Notes under the pieces: model-generated
Told to the model about the DNA's origin: nothing
Databases searched by the model: none
The model's input: the letters and a program-made list of their open reading frames with translations, nothing else
Translations under genes and position numbers: made by a program
Shown here: positions 20,506-29,533 of the stretch, piece by piece
Position numbering within the stretch: position 1 is the stretch's first letter
How the letters are laid out: every line of letters starts with the position of its first letter
NCBI GenBank assembly: GCA_009780885.1
Contig: WQZF01000002.1
Location: 35,885 to 99,884, forward strand
Reading direction: 5' to 3'
Length of the DNA: 64,000 bases
Source of the DNA: Betaproteobacteria bacterium
GTDB taxonomy: Bacteria; Pseudomonadota; Gammaproteobacteria; Burkholderiales; Rhodocyclaceae

Positions 20506-20685
20506 ATGGCTGTTCAGCAAAACAAGAAATCCCCTTCCAAGCGTGGAATGCACCGTTCGCACCAGGCGTTGTCTGCTCCGGCGCTGGCGGTCGAGCCGGT
20601 TCTCGGCGAAGTTCATCTGCGGCACCATATCAGTCCGTCCGGTTATTACCGGGGCAAACAAGTCGTCAGGAACAAGGGCGAATAA
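20506..20685 (+). CDS. rpmF: Ribosomal protein bL32
   Basis: A 59-residue large-subunit ribosomal protein beginning [20 protein letters not shown], which is diagnostic. Residues 39-52 ([14 protein letters not shown]) match the C-terminal part of the family. AGGAG lies 9 nt before the ATG. This version lacks the zinc-binding cysteines found in some bL32 proteins. It precedes plsX by 50 bp, the standard yceD-rpmF-plsX order; a GCGCCTG/CAGGCGC hairpin lies in that gap. Confidence 0.97.
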   Translation: MAVQQNKKSPSKRGMHRSHQALSAPALAVEPVLGEVHLRHHISPSGYYRGKQVVRNKGE

Positions 20686-20735
20686 TTCTCCCGAAAAGGC
20701 GGAGCGCCTGAACAGGCGCCATTCCGCTCTCCTTT

Positions 20736-21872
20736 ATGGCTACCACCATTGCAATTGATTGCATGGGCGGGGATCACGGTCCATCCGTCACCGTGCCGGC
20801 GGCGCTTGCCTTCGTGCAGGCACATGAGAATGCTTCCGTGATTCTCGTCGGGCGTGAAGAGGAAATTCGCCCCTTGCTCGGCGCAAATGCCCCGGATCGC
20901 GTGGAAGTCCACCACGCTTCCGAAGTGGTGAGCATGGACGAATCGCCTGCGTTGGCGATGCGCAATAAAAAAGACTCCTCGATGCGCGTCGCGATCAACC
21001 TCGTCAAGGAAGGGCGCGCGGACGCCTGCCTTTCCGCCGGAAATACCGGGGCGTTGATGGCGACTTCGCGCTTTGTCCTGAAAATGCTGCCTGGAATCGA
21101 GCGTCCGGCAATTTGCGCCGTGCTGCCGACGATGAGCGGGCGCGTCTACTTCCTCGACCTGGGCGCGAATGTCGATTGCGACGCGGAACATCTACTTCAG
21201 TTCGGCATCATGGGGGCGATGCTGGTTTCCGCGATCGAGCATATCGAGCGGCCAAGCGTGGGCCTGCTCAATATCGGCGAAGAAGACATCAAGGGCAACG
21301 AGGTTTCAAAATCCGCGACGGAATTGCTCGAAGCTTCCGGACTCAATTTCATCGGGAATGTGGAAGGCGATGGCGTATATATGGACAATCCCGATGTCGT
21401 CGTCTGCGATGGATTCGTCGGCAACGTCGCGCTGAAAATTACCGAGGGACTCGCGCAGATGCTGAAAACCTTTCTGCGCCGCGAATTCGAGAAAAACCTG
21501 TTGACCAGGATCTCGGCGTTTTTTGCGTTGCCGGTGCTCAACGCATTCAGGAAGCGCGTCGATCATCGCCGCTATAACGGCGCCTGTCTGCTCGGCCTGA
21601 AAGGAATCGTCGTCAAAAGCCACGGCTCGGCGGATTGCTATGCCTTTGAATGCGCACTCGGTGTGGCCTGGGAAGCGGCACGCAACGGCTTGATCGAACG
21701 AATCAGCGAACGTATCGCGCGGGAAGCGCGGCAGCACGAATCGCACGAGGTCGTACTTCATCTGAACGATGAAGCTCAACGCGATCCGGATATCCAGATT
21801 GAACAAGCCTCGCCCATGCCTTTGCCCTCGGCGCTTGCCCCGGCAGCGAGCGATTTGCGGGAGCGCGCCTGA
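20736..21872 (+). CDS. plsX: Phosphate acyltransferase PlsX
   Basis: Converts acyl-ACP to acyl-phosphate at the start of phospholipid synthesis. The 378-residue protein starts [18 protein letters not shown] and has [10 protein letters not shown] and [11 protein letters not shown], all family signatures. The last 35 residues are variable. Its TGA overlaps the fabH ATG (TGATG), so the two genes are translationally coupled. Peripheral membrane enzyme. Confidence 0.97.
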   Translation: MATTIAIDCMGGDHGPSVTVPAALAFVQAHENASVILVGREEEIRPLLGANAPDRVEVHHASEVVSMDESPALAMRNKKDSSMRVAINLVKEGRADACLSAGNTGALMATSRFVLKMLPGIERPAICAVLPTMSGRVYFLDLGANVDCDAEHLLQFGIMGAMLVSAIEHIERPSVGLLNIGEEDIKGNEVSKSATELLEASGLNFIGNVEGDGVYMDNPDVVVCDGFVGNVALKITEGLAQMLKTFLRREFEKNLLTRISAFFALPVLNAFRKRVDHRRYNGACLLGLKGIVVKSHGSADCYAFECALGVAWEAARNGLIERISERIAREARQHESHEVVLHLNDEAQRDPDIQIEQASPMPLPSALAPAASDLRERA

Positions 21873-22831
21873 TGTTTTCCCGGATCGTCGGCACCGGCAG
21901 CTATTTGCCTCCCGCCTGCGTCAGCAACGCCGATCTGATTGCGCGCGGAGTCGATACCAGCGACGAATGGATTGTCACGCGCACCGGCATCCGTACCCGT
22001 TATCTGGCCGAACCCGGCCAGACTTCGAGCGATCTTGCGTTCGAGGCAAGCCGGCGTGCGCTGGAAATGGCCGGGGTTTCTGCGGACAGCGTGGATCTGA
22101 TCATCGTCGCCACTTCCACGCCGGATTTCATTTTTCCCAGTGCCGCCTGTCTCGTCCAGGCCCGCCTCGGCAATCGCGGAGCGGCGGCTTTCGACGTGCA
22201 GGCCGTCTGCTGCGGCTTTGTCTATGCCCTGGCGATTGCCGAGAAATTCATCCTTTCCGGATCGCACCGGCGCGCGCTGGTAATCGGCGCCGAAGTCTTC
22301 TCGCGCATTCTCGACTGGAACGACCGCGCCACCTGCGTCCTCTTCGGCGACGGCGCGGGCGCGGTGCTGCTCGAAGCCTCCGATGCGCCGGGGATTCTTT
22401 CCGTCGCGCTCCACGCCGATGGCTCGCAACACAGGATTCTTTCCGTTCCGGGCAATATCTGCGGCGGACAGGTCACTGGCGACCCGTTCCTGCGCATGGA
22501 CGGACAAGCGGTGTTCAAATTCGCGGTGCGCGCGCTGGCCGAAGTCGGGCAGGAATGCTGCAAGGCTGCGAATATCGGCGTCGAGGACATCGACTGGCTG
22601 ATTCCGCACCAGGCCAATATCCGCATCATCGACGCGACAGCGCGCAAGATGGGAATCCCGCCGGAGAAAGTCGTCGTCACCGTGGCCGAACATGGCAACA
22701 CTTCGGCGGCTTCGGTGCCGCTGGCGCTCGATCTCGCGGTGCGCGACGGGCGGATCGGGCGGGGCCAGAAAGTCATGCTCGAAGGCGTTGGCGGCGGCTT
22801 TACCTGGGGCGCGGCGCTGCTGGAGTTCTGA
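21872..22831 (+). CDS. fabH: 3-oxoacyl-ACP synthase III
   Basis: Starts fatty-acid synthesis by condensing acetyl-CoA with malonyl-ACP. The 319-residue protein has catalytic Cys113 in [11 protein letters not shown], the histidine in IPHQANIRI and the asparagine in EHGNTSAAS. The usual AAC-A-G-F site reads AVCCGF here, keeping the nucleophile. Overlaps plsX by one base and is followed 32 bp later by fabD. Confidence 0.97.
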   Translation: MFSRIVGTGSYLPPACVSNADLIARGVDTSDEWIVTRTGIRTRYLAEPGQTSSDLAFEASRRALEMAGVSADSVDLIIVATSTPDFIFPSAACLVQARLGNRGAAAFDVQAVCCGFVYALAIAEKFILSGSHRRALVIGAEVFSRILDWNDRATCVLFGDGAGAVLLEASDAPGILSVALHADGSQHRILSVPGNICGGQVTGDPFLRMDGQAVFKFAVRALAEVGQECCKAANIGVEDIDWLIPHQANIRIIDATARKMGIPPEKVVVTVAEHGNTSAASVPLALDLAVRDGRIGRGQKVMLEGVGGGFTWGAALLEF

Positions 22832-22863
22832 ACGGAACATTCCTCCATTCCAAAAAGGTGATC

Positions 22864-23805
22864 ATGTCTTTTGCATTCGTTTTTCCTGGTCAGGGATCGC
22901 AATCGGTTGCGATGATGGCTGCCTACGGCGAAGCTCCGGTGGTGCGCGCCACCTTCGATGAGGCTTCCGGCGCGTTGGGCGAGGATTTGTGGCAACTGGT
23001 CGCAAACGGGCCGGCCGAGGCGCTGGCGCAAACCGTGAACACGCAGCCGGTGATGCTTGCCGCAGGGATTGCCGTCTGGCGCTTGTGGCAGGAAAGGGGC
23101 GGAAAACTGCCTGCCGTCGTTGCCGGGCACAGCTTGGGTGAATATTCGGCGCTGGTAGCTGCCGGAGTGCTTGCCTTTGCCGACGCCGTGCCGCTGGTGC
23201 GCCTGCGTGCGGCGGCGATGCAGGAGGCGGTGCCGCTGGGCACGGGGGCGATGGCCGCAGTGCTTGGCCTGGACGACGAAAATATCGTTGCCGCCTGCGC
23301 GGAAGCGGCGATTGACGAACGAGGCGAAAGGGAAGTAGTCGAGCCGGTCAATTTCAATGCTGCCGGTCAAACGGTCATCGCCGGACATAAAGGCGCGGTC
23401 GAACGCGCGATGGCGCGCTGCAAGGCAAGGGGCGCGAAACGCGCGATGCCGCTGCCGGTTTCTGCGCCCTTCCATTCCTCGCTGATCCGTCCCGCCGCCG
23501 ACAAACTGGCGGCGCGACTGGCCGAGGTGCCTTTTGCTGCGCCACGGATTCCGGTAATCAACAATGTCGATGTCGCTCTCGAAAACGATCCGCAGCGCAT
23601 CCGGGACGCGCTGGTGCGCCAGACCTTTCATCCGGTGCGATGGGTCGAGACGATTCAAAAAATGGCGGCGATGGGTATCTCCACAGTTGCCGAATGCGGC
23701 CCCGGCAAGGTGCTTGCCGGATTGACCAAACGCTGCGCGGAAGGCATCGGCGGCGTGGCGCTGGCGGATGCCGCTTCTCTTGAAGCCAATCTGAATCTGG
23801 AGTAA
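22864..23805 (+). CDS. fabD: Malonyl-CoA:ACP transacylase
   Basis: Loads malonyl onto acyl carrier protein. The 313-residue protein has the FPGQGSQ start, nucleophile Ser90 in GHSLGEY and the catalytic histidine in SAPFHSSL. An AAGGTG ribosome-binding site lies 6 nt upstream of the ATG. Ends 5 bp before fabG. Confidence 0.97.
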   Translation: MSFAFVFPGQGSQSVAMMAAYGEAPVVRATFDEASGALGEDLWQLVANGPAEALAQTVNTQPVMLAAGIAVWRLWQERGGKLPAVVAGHSLGEYSALVAAGVLAFADAVPLVRLRAAAMQEAVPLGTGAMAAVLGLDDENIVAACAEAAIDERGEREVVEPVNFNAAGQTVIAGHKGAVERAMARCKARGAKRAMPLPVSAPFHSSLIRPAADKLAARLAEVPFAAPRIPVINNVDVALENDPQRIRDALVRQTFHPVRWVETIQKMAAMGISTVAECGPGKVLAGLTKRCAEGIGGVALADAASLEANLNLE

Positions 23806-23810
23806 GGACG

Positions 23811-24563
23811 ATGACGAATACAGCGTTGAACGGGCAAATCGCCCTCGTTACCGGCGCTTCGCGCGGAATCGGGCAGGCGATTGCGCTCGAATTGGGCCGC
23901 CGTGGCGCGGTAGTGGTCGGAACCGCGACTTCCGAAGGCGGCGCGGAAAAGATCTCCGAAAACTTCAGGGAAGCGGGAATCAAGGGACGCGGCGCCGTGC
24001 TCGAAGCGCGCGACGCCACCCGGATCGACGCGCTGGTGGCCGAAATCGAAAAGGAATTCGGCGCGGTCGGCATTCTGGTCAACAACGCCGGAATTGCCCG
24101 CGACAATCTTTCGATGCGGATGAAGGACGAAGAATGGGAAGCGGTGATCGACACCAACATGAAAGCCGTCTTCCGTCTCGCGCGCGCGGTCATGCGTGGG
24201 ATGATGAAAGCCCGTACGGGCCGCATCGTCAATATCACATCGGTGGTTGCCCATTCGGGCAACCCCGGACAGGCCAATTACTGCGCCGCGAAAGCCGGCG
24301 TTCTGGGCATGACGCGCGCGCTGGCGCGCGAACTCGGAGCGCGCAATATCACGGTCAATTGTGTTGCGCCGGGTTTTATCGATACCGACATGACGCGTGC
24401 GCTCGACGAAAAGCAGCGTGACAAATTGCTCGAAGGCATTCCGCTGGCACGTTTGGGAATGCCTGAAGACGTGGCGGCTGCGGTAGCCTTTCTGGCCTCG
24501 CCGGAAGCTTCTTATATCACCGGTACCACGATTCACGTCAACGGAGGAATGTTGATGGATTAA
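23811..24563 (+). CDS. fabG: 3-oxoacyl-ACP reductase
   Basis: NADPH-dependent reduction of 3-oxoacyl-ACP. A 250-residue short-chain dehydrogenase with the cofactor loop TGASRGIG, NNAG, catalytic Ser in ITSVVAHSG and YCAAK. GGACG lies 5 nt upstream of the ATG, directly after the fabD stop. Confidence 0.97.
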   Translation: MTNTALNGQIALVTGASRGIGQAIALELGRRGAVVVGTATSEGGAEKISENFREAGIKGRGAVLEARDATRIDALVAEIEKEFGAVGILVNNAGIARDNLSMRMKDEEWEAVIDTNMKAVFRLARAVMRGMMKARTGRIVNITSVVAHSGNPGQANYCAAKAGVLGMTRALARELGARNITVNCVAPGFIDTDMTRALDEKQRDKLLEGIPLARLGMPEDVAAAVAFLASPEASYITGTTIHVNGGMLMD

Positions 24564-24609
24564 AAACGGTCGAAAAGTGGAACCTTGCCGTGTAATCCGG
24601 CGAGGTCTT

Positions 24610-24618
24610 TGGTAAAAT
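24610..24618 (+). promoter_or_regulatory. Possible extended -10 promoter for acpP
   Basis: TGGTAAAAT reads as an extended -10 element 38 bp upstream of the acpP ATG. No clear -35 box. A separate promoter would fit the need for far more acyl carrier protein than enzymes, but the call is tentative. Confidence 0.35.
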
Positions 24619-24656
24619 TCGCAATTCGTTTCATACCTGTAGGGAAGGAGCATTGA

Positions 24657-24893
24657 ATGGAAAACATAGAGCAGCGTGTCAAGAAAATCGTCGCCGAACA
24701 ACTCGACGTAGCCGAAGCGGAAGTCAAGAATGAATCTTCCTTTGCTGATGATTTGGGGGCGGACTCGCTCGATACCGTTGAACTCGTCATGGCGCTGGAA
24801 GAGGAATTCGAAACCGAAATCCCCGACGAGGACGCCGAAAAGATCACCACCGTCCAGCAGGCGATTGATTACATTCTTGCCCATAAGAATTAA
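24657..24893 (+). CDS. acpP: Acyl carrier protein
   Basis: Carries growing fatty acids on phosphopantetheine. A 78-residue acidic protein; the attachment site is Ser37 in [20 protein letters not shown] strong GGAAGGAG ribosome-binding site precedes the ATG. Confidence 0.98.
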   Translation: MENIEQRVKKIVAEQLDVAEAEVKNESSFADDLGADSLDTVELVMALEEEFETEIPDEDAEKITTVQQAIDYILAHKN

Positions 24894-24916
24894 CTCCATT
24901 GCGGTGTCTTCCGAAC

Positions 24917-24943
24917 AGGCCAGCGGAAAGCTGGCCTCGCTTT
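24917..24943 (+). terminator. Hairpin after acpP (partial terminator)
   Basis: Perfect 8-bp stem AGGCCAGC/GCTGGCCT with loop GGAAA, followed by CGCTTT. The short T tract suggests incomplete termination or an mRNA 3' boundary between the abundant acpP message and fabF. Confidence 0.55.
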
Positions 24944-25005
24944 AAAGGGATTTCCATCGCGGCGGGGGTCAATCCTCCCGCTCTTACCGTTTCCGGAATT
25001 CATGT

Positions 25006-26247
25006 ATGACACGCCGCAGAGTCGTCATTACTGGCCTGGGGGTTGTATCCCCCATTGGCAACAGCGTCGAGGAATCCTGGCAGAACCTGCTCGCCGGCCG
25101 CTCCGGCATAGGTCGCGTCACGCGCTTCGACACCTCCACCTTCCCGGTGCATATTGCCGGTGAAGTCAAGAATTTCGACATTGGCCAATATCTCCCGGCC
25201 AAGGATGCGCGCCGGATGGCGGCCTTCATCCATTACGGGATGGCGGCGGGCATTCAGGCAGTCAAGGATGCGGGGCTGGATTCCGGGACGCTCGATACCG
25301 AGCGCATCGGCATCGCCATTGGTTCGGGCATCGGCGGCCTCCCGTTGATCGAGGAAACCCACGTCGAATACGCAGCGCACGGAATGCGCAAGATTTCCCC
25401 CTTCTTTGTGCCGGGCTCGATCATCAACATGATCTCCGGCAACCTTTCCATCCTTTATGGATTCAAGGGGCCGAACATTGCACTGGTGACGGCATGTTCC
25501 ACCGGCACCCACAGCATTGGCGAAGCCGGGCGGATCATCGAATACGGTGATGCTGACGTAATGATCGCCGGCGGCGCGGAATCGACCATTTCCCCGCTCG
25601 GACTCGGCGGTTTCTGCGCCCCGCGCGCGTTGTCGACGCGCAACGATGACCCGGCCACCGCCAGCCGTCCGTGGGACAAGGATCGCGACGGTTTTGTGCT
25701 TGGCGAAGGAGCCGGCGTTGTCGTGCTCGAATCCCTGGAACACGCCAGGGCGCGCGGTGCGAAGATCTACGCCGAGCTTGCCGGTTATGGCATGAGCTCG
25801 GATGCCCACCACATCACGGCCCCGCTCGAAGACGGCGACGGCGCGCGCCGCTGTATGATGGCCGCGCTCAAAAACGCCCGGCTCAATCCTTCGGATGTGC
25901 AATACGTCAACGCGCACGGCACTTCCACCCCGCTGGGCGACCTGGCGGAAACCATCGCGCTCAAGGCTGCCTTTGGCGAACACGCGAAAAAGCTGGTGAT
26001 CAGTTCGTGCAAATCCATGATCGGCCACCTTCTCGGCGCCGCTGGCGGTGTCGAAGCCGTGTTTACCGCCCTGGCCCTGCATCACCAGATTTCTCCCCCG
26101 ACGATCAACATTTTCAACCAGGACCCGAAATGTGATCTCGACTATTGCGCCAACGAAGCCCGCCCGATGCGAATCGAGGCCGCGCTCTCCAACTCCTTCG
26201 GATTTGGCGGGACCAACGGCACGGTGGCCTTCCGGCGGGTGGAATAA
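25006..26247 (+). CDS. fabF: 3-oxoacyl-ACP synthase II
   Basis: Elongating condensing enzyme of fatty-acid synthesis, 413 residues. Triad: Cys in VTACSTGTHSIG, His in NAHGTSTPLGD and His in IGHLLGAAGG. It begins MTRRRVVITGLGVVSPIG. Lies 112 bp after acpP, beyond the hairpin. Confidence 0.97.
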   Translation: MTRRRVVITGLGVVSPIGNSVEESWQNLLAGRSGIGRVTRFDTSTFPVHIAGEVKNFDIGQYLPAKDARRMAAFIHYGMAAGIQAVKDAGLDSGTLDTERIGIAIGSGIGGLPLIEETHVEYAAHGMRKISPFFVPGSIINMISGNLSILYGFKGPNIALVTACSTGTHSIGEAGRIIEYGDADVMIAGGAESTISPLGLGGFCAPRALSTRNDDPATASRPWDKDRDGFVLGEGAGVVVLESLEHARARGAKIYAELAGYGMSSDAHHITAPLEDGDGARRCMMAALKNARLNPSDVQYVNAHGTSTPLGDLAETIALKAAFGEHAKKLVISSCKSMIGHLLGAAGGVEAVFTALALHHQISPPTINIFNQDPKCDLDYCANEARPMRIEAALSNSFGFGGTNGTVAFRRVE

Positions 26248-26296
26248 GGGCTGGCTGATCGCCCGCCTTCGTCGATTCACCTGATTCGCCCGCGCC

Positions 26297-26737
26297 GTGC
26301 ACTTTCCGGTTCTCTTGCCGGTTCGCGCATCTCCCCGCCTGCGGGCGCTTTCCGCCTTCATTCATCTGTCAGCCTTCGGCGCTGCGCTGCTGCTGCCCTG
26401 GCCGCTCTTGTTGCGCCTTCTGCTCGTGGCGGCGCTTGCCGTATCCTTCTTCCAATCCTGGCGCGCGCCAGAGCTGCGGGAAATACATCTGGGAGAGGAG
26501 GGCGATCTCAGCTGCCGCTTTGCCGATGGCCGCAGCGCTTCCGCTGTGCTGCTCCCCGGAACCCGCCTTTTCTCCTTCGGCGTCCTGCTGGCTGCGCGTT
26601 GCGAAGATCCTGCGGAAAACCCCGCAACCCCACCCCGCGTCTGCCGCGTCCCCCTCCTTGCCGACAGCCTTCCTCCTGAAGGACTCCGCCAACTGCGCCT
26701 GTGGCTGCGCTGGAAATACGCAGGGGAGAAGAATTGA
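26297..26737 (+). CDS. Small inner-membrane protein, YgfX-like
   Basis: A 146-residue protein with two closely spaced hydrophobic helices (about 20-52), then a soluble C-terminal part with LLPGTRLFSFGVLLAARCE and LRQLRLWLRWKY. The layout resembles the YgfX (CptA) family, often found after fabF and before rpoE in betaproteobacteria, but similarity is only suggestive. The proposed start is GTG at 26297. Its TGA overlaps the first base of 78-bp element copy 4, so the insertion may have fixed the end of the gene. Confidence 0.6.
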   Translation: MHFPVLLPVRASPRLRALSAFIHLSAFGAALLLPWPLLLRLLLVAALAVSFFQSWRAPELREIHLGEEGDLSCRFADGRSASAVLLPGTRLFSFGVLLAARCEDPAENPATPPRVCRVPLLADSLPPEGLRQLRLWLRWKYAGEKN

Positions 26738-26814
26738 TTTTCTAAATTACTGTAATAATTCTTGAATAATAATCACTACAGTAGCGAAACATTCTTTAAG
26801 TAAATTTAGAAAAT
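26737..26814 (+). repeat. 78-bp inverted-repeat element, copy 4
   Basis: Perfect 12-bp terminal repeats and core CACTACAGTAGCGAAACATT. Its first base is also the last base of the preceding gene's stop codon. It is followed 13 bp later by long repeat R149 copy 2. Confidence 0.9.
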
Positions 26815-26827
26815 AGATGGGGTTGTT

Positions 26828-27000
26828 TTGAGCCACCCGAACCAGAAGGTTGGGGATTCCTGTACGGGCGGCGTAGGGGCGGGTTTGAAACCCGCCCGTA
26901 CCACCCGCCCCTACACAATGCGGGGCGCCTTCGGCGCCTGTTATGCCATGTCTCGCTGACCCCGCCATGAATGGCGGGGATTGCGCTCGACAGGTGTTCA
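26828..27000 (+). repeat. Long dispersed repeat R149, copy 2
   Basis: Same sequence as 17552-17700 with about 24 extra bases in the GGGCGGGTTTGAAACCCGCC palindrome region. Lies between the 78-bp element copy 4 and the 3' end of the asmA gene. No coding potential. Confidence 0.85.
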
Positions 27001-27009
27001 AAAGTTCGC

Positions 27010-27032
27010 AGGGGCGGCAGAACGCCGCCCCT
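27010..27032 (-). terminator. GC-rich hairpin downstream of asmA
   Basis: Perfect 9-bp stem AGGGGCGGC/GCCGCCCCT with a 5-nt loop, 38 bp after the asmA stop codon. The T run on the minus strand is weak (CTTTT after 6 nt), so termination is plausible, not certain. Confidence 0.45.
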
Positions 27033-27070
27033 ATAAAAACTCATTCCGTTCCGGGAGAAAGGGCCACTGA

Positions 27071-29506
27071 CTATTTCTTCTTCAGCAAGCCCTTGATCGA
27101 ATCCTGCACTTTTTCCTGGGCCTTTTGTTTTACTTCTTCCTTTTTCTCTTCGACCTTGGCCTTTGCCTGTTCCTGCAGGAGTTTGCCGAATTCGATCCGG
27201 TAGCTCAGCTTGTCGAAGGGGCCGACCAGGCGGACGGGAATGGTGAGTCCCTTGAGGCTTTCCAGATCCTTGCCGTCCTGGCCGCCGGAGGTGTTGACGA
27301 CGGTGACCTTGCTCAAATAGTCCATTGTGCTTGCGCCGATGTTGATTTCACCTGCGCCGGTGATCCGGAAAAAGGGCGATTGGGCCGACAGATCGTCGTT
27401 TTTCGCAACACCGTCGCGGACGACAAAGCTCGCGGTGAGCGCGGAAAAATCGGTCTTTTGCGCCTGCGATGCGTTGATCATTGCATCCTCGCCACGGAAT
27501 TGCGCCTTGAGGGTGCGGAAGCTCTTGGCAAGGTCGATGCCCTTGATGGCGCCGTCCCGCAGTGCCAGTTTGGAAGTGCCGTTCAGGGATTTTTTCATCG
27601 CGCCGACCGTTTGGCCCCGCATGCCGAGATCGGCTTCCAGCGTGCCGCGCCCTTCGAGAATGTCCTGTTGCAGCAGGTCGCGGAGCAGCGGGCCGATCTG
27701 GATATTCGTGGCGCTTTCCTTCAGGGTGACAAGGTTCTGTGCGGCATCGACATGCAGTGATCCGGTAACGCTGCCGTCATAGAGTTGCGCCGAGTGCGGG
27801 GTGATGTCGAGCTTGTCGTTTGCAGCCTGGATCTGGGTCTTCAGGGTGGACATCTTGACGCCGGAAACCTGTAGCGCGCCGACGGAAAGTTTTCCATTGA
27901 CATTCCATCCCTTCAGCGCCGAGAGGTCGACCGGCGGATCGGTCTGTACCTTGGCGGCGGATTGCGCGGTTTTTTCGGTCTGCGGCAGATACTTGTCGAC
28001 ATTGAGGCGGTCGATGTCGAAATCGAAGCCGAAGGCGAGCGGAGAAAAGCGCGACACATTCCATTGCCCCTGAATCCTGCTTTCGTCGAAGCGGGTATCG
28101 ATGGCGCCAGCCGCGCCCTGTTTGGACAGATCAAGTTTCAGACTGCCGCTGGCCGGGGCGGAGAGGGTTTTCATCGGTAGCTGCGGGTGGGTGAGTTCCC
28201 AGTTCCCGGTGAATTTGGAGAGGTTCAGGATCAGGCCCTTGAGGTCGAAATCGAGCGGGGTTTCGAATTTGGCCTTGACGACGGCGGAAGCCGCTTCAGC
28301 GGAAGCCTCCAGCGTCAGTTTGGCGATGTTGATTCCTTCCATCGAAGCGCGCAGCCGGGAAAGGGAAAGGGCAAGGTTGGCCTTGTGCTCCTTGCCATCG
28401 AGCGAAGCGCGCAGGTTTCCGCCTTCGCTTTCGATCCTGTCGTTGGCAAAGGAAAGGGCGGGGAAATTGAGCGCCAGGTCGAGGTTATCCACGCCTTCCT
28501 TGCCTTTGGCCTGGAGGTCGAGCGCCTCGATCCGGATGTTTTGCGGGGTGCCGCGAACTTTCCCTATCTTGAGTGTGGAGGCGAGTTTGCGCTGCGGGCC
28601 GGAAAGGTTGGCCTTGAGCACAGCGTCCTGGCCTTCGGCCTCGCTCTTTTCGCCGCCGAGGGAAAGGGCAGGCAGATTGAAATCAAGCTCGATTTCGTTG
28701 CCATCCTGCTTTGTCTTTCCTTTTACCGCAAAACTTTTGGCAAGCAATTTTTGTGTTTCCTGCTGCCAGCGCAGTTCATCGGCGGAGAAGTCGATGTCGA
28801 TGTCGGAAAGGGCGAGCGCCTTGCCGCTCAACTGGGCCTTGAGTTTTGTGATCGCGTAATTCTTGCGTGCCAGGTCGTATTCGTAGCGTCCGTCGAATTT
28901 GATTCCAAGATCGGCGTGCGGGTTGGCGCTGGAGAGATTCGCGCTCAATTGCAGATGATCGCTGGCGCTGTTGCCGATCCTCCCTGTGGCGATTTCGAGC
29001 CTGGAAAGCTCGATGGATTCTCCATTCTGCTCGTCAAGCCAAGAAAGCTGCGCCTGATGCAGGGTGATGCCGGAAATGTCGAAGCGCATGGCTTCGCTTT
29101 CTTCCTTGTCTTCGCTCAGGAGGTCGGCGATGTTCAGCGATCCGTCCTTGTGGCGGACGAGGCGGGCATGCACGCCGTCGATTTCCAGATGATTGATTAC
29201 CAGCTCCTTTTTCAGGAGCGGCATGAGCGCCAGCGAAACGCGCGCCGATTCGACCGCAGCGAATTGCGTCGCCGACTTATGTTCGCTCAAGGAGGTTTTT
29301 CCCAGCCGGACGCCGATATTGGGCCACAGCGAGAGCGCGATATCGCCGTCGATGGCAAGCGTGCGCCCTTTCTTCTCCTGAACGAAAGCCGTGATTTCGG
29401 TCTTGAAATTGTTGGGATCGAAGGTGGCGACAACGAACACGACCAGCCCGATCAATACGATAACGATGGCTGCCAGGGCGTAGGCGACGATTTTCAGGGT
29501 TTTCAT
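27071..29506 (-). CDS. AsmA family protein
   Basis: An 811-residue member of the AsmA family, now regarded as bridge-like lipid carriers between inner and outer membranes. One N-terminal transmembrane helix (residues about 6-28) is followed by the AsmA N-terminal domain (FDPNNFKTEITAFVQEKKGR, DGDIALSLWP) and long beta-rich repeats. The conserved AsmA_2 segment is near the C-terminus (GTSKLALRDGAIKGIDLAKS). The C-terminal 35 residues are a Lys/Glu-rich helix. Start ATG 29506. The PerM-like gene lies 27 bp upstream on the same strand. Confidence 0.88.
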   Translation of the reverse strand: MKTLKIVAYALAAIVIVLIGLVVFVVATFDPNNFKTEITAFVQEKKGRTLAIDGDIALSLWPNIGVRLGKTSLSEHKSATQFAAVESARVSLALMPLLKKELVINHLEIDGVHARLVRHKDGSLNIADLLSEDKEESEAMRFDISGITLHQAQLSWLDEQNGESIELSRLEIATGRIGNSASDHLQLSANLSSANPHADLGIKFDGRYEYDLARKNYAITKLKAQLSGKALALSDIDIDFSADELRWQQETQKLLAKSFAVKGKTKQDGNEIELDFNLPALSLGGEKSEAEGQDAVLKANLSGPQRKLASTLKIGKVRGTPQNIRIEALDLQAKGKEGVDNLDLALNFPALSFANDRIESEGGNLRASLDGKEHKANLALSLSRLRASMEGINIAKLTLEASAEAASAVVKAKFETPLDFDLKGLILNLSKFTGNWELTHPQLPMKTLSAPASGSLKLDLSKQGAAGAIDTRFDESRIQGQWNVSRFSPLAFGFDFDIDRLNVDKYLPQTEKTAQSAAKVQTDPPVDLSALKGWNVNGKLSVGALQVSGVKMSTLKTQIQAANDKLDITPHSAQLYDGSVTGSLHVDAAQNLVTLKESATNIQIGPLLRDLLQQDILEGRGTLEADLGMRGQTVGAMKKSLNGTSKLALRDGAIKGIDLAKSFRTLKAQFRGEDAMINASQAQKTDFSALTASFVVRDGVAKNDDLSAQSPFFRITGAGEINIGASTMDYLSKVTVVNTSGGQDGKDLESLKGLTIPVRLVGPFDKLSYRIEFGKLLQEQAKAKVEEKKEEVKQKAQEKVQDSIKGLLKKK

Positions 29507-29533
29507 ATGTGCTTTCTCGTGGGGTCAAATTGC

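Noticed and set aside
21769..23805. 678-codon frame joining sequence over fabH to FabD
   Set aside because: The first half is an out-of-frame reading of fabH. FabD starts at 22864 with a ribosome-binding site; this is not a fusion protein.
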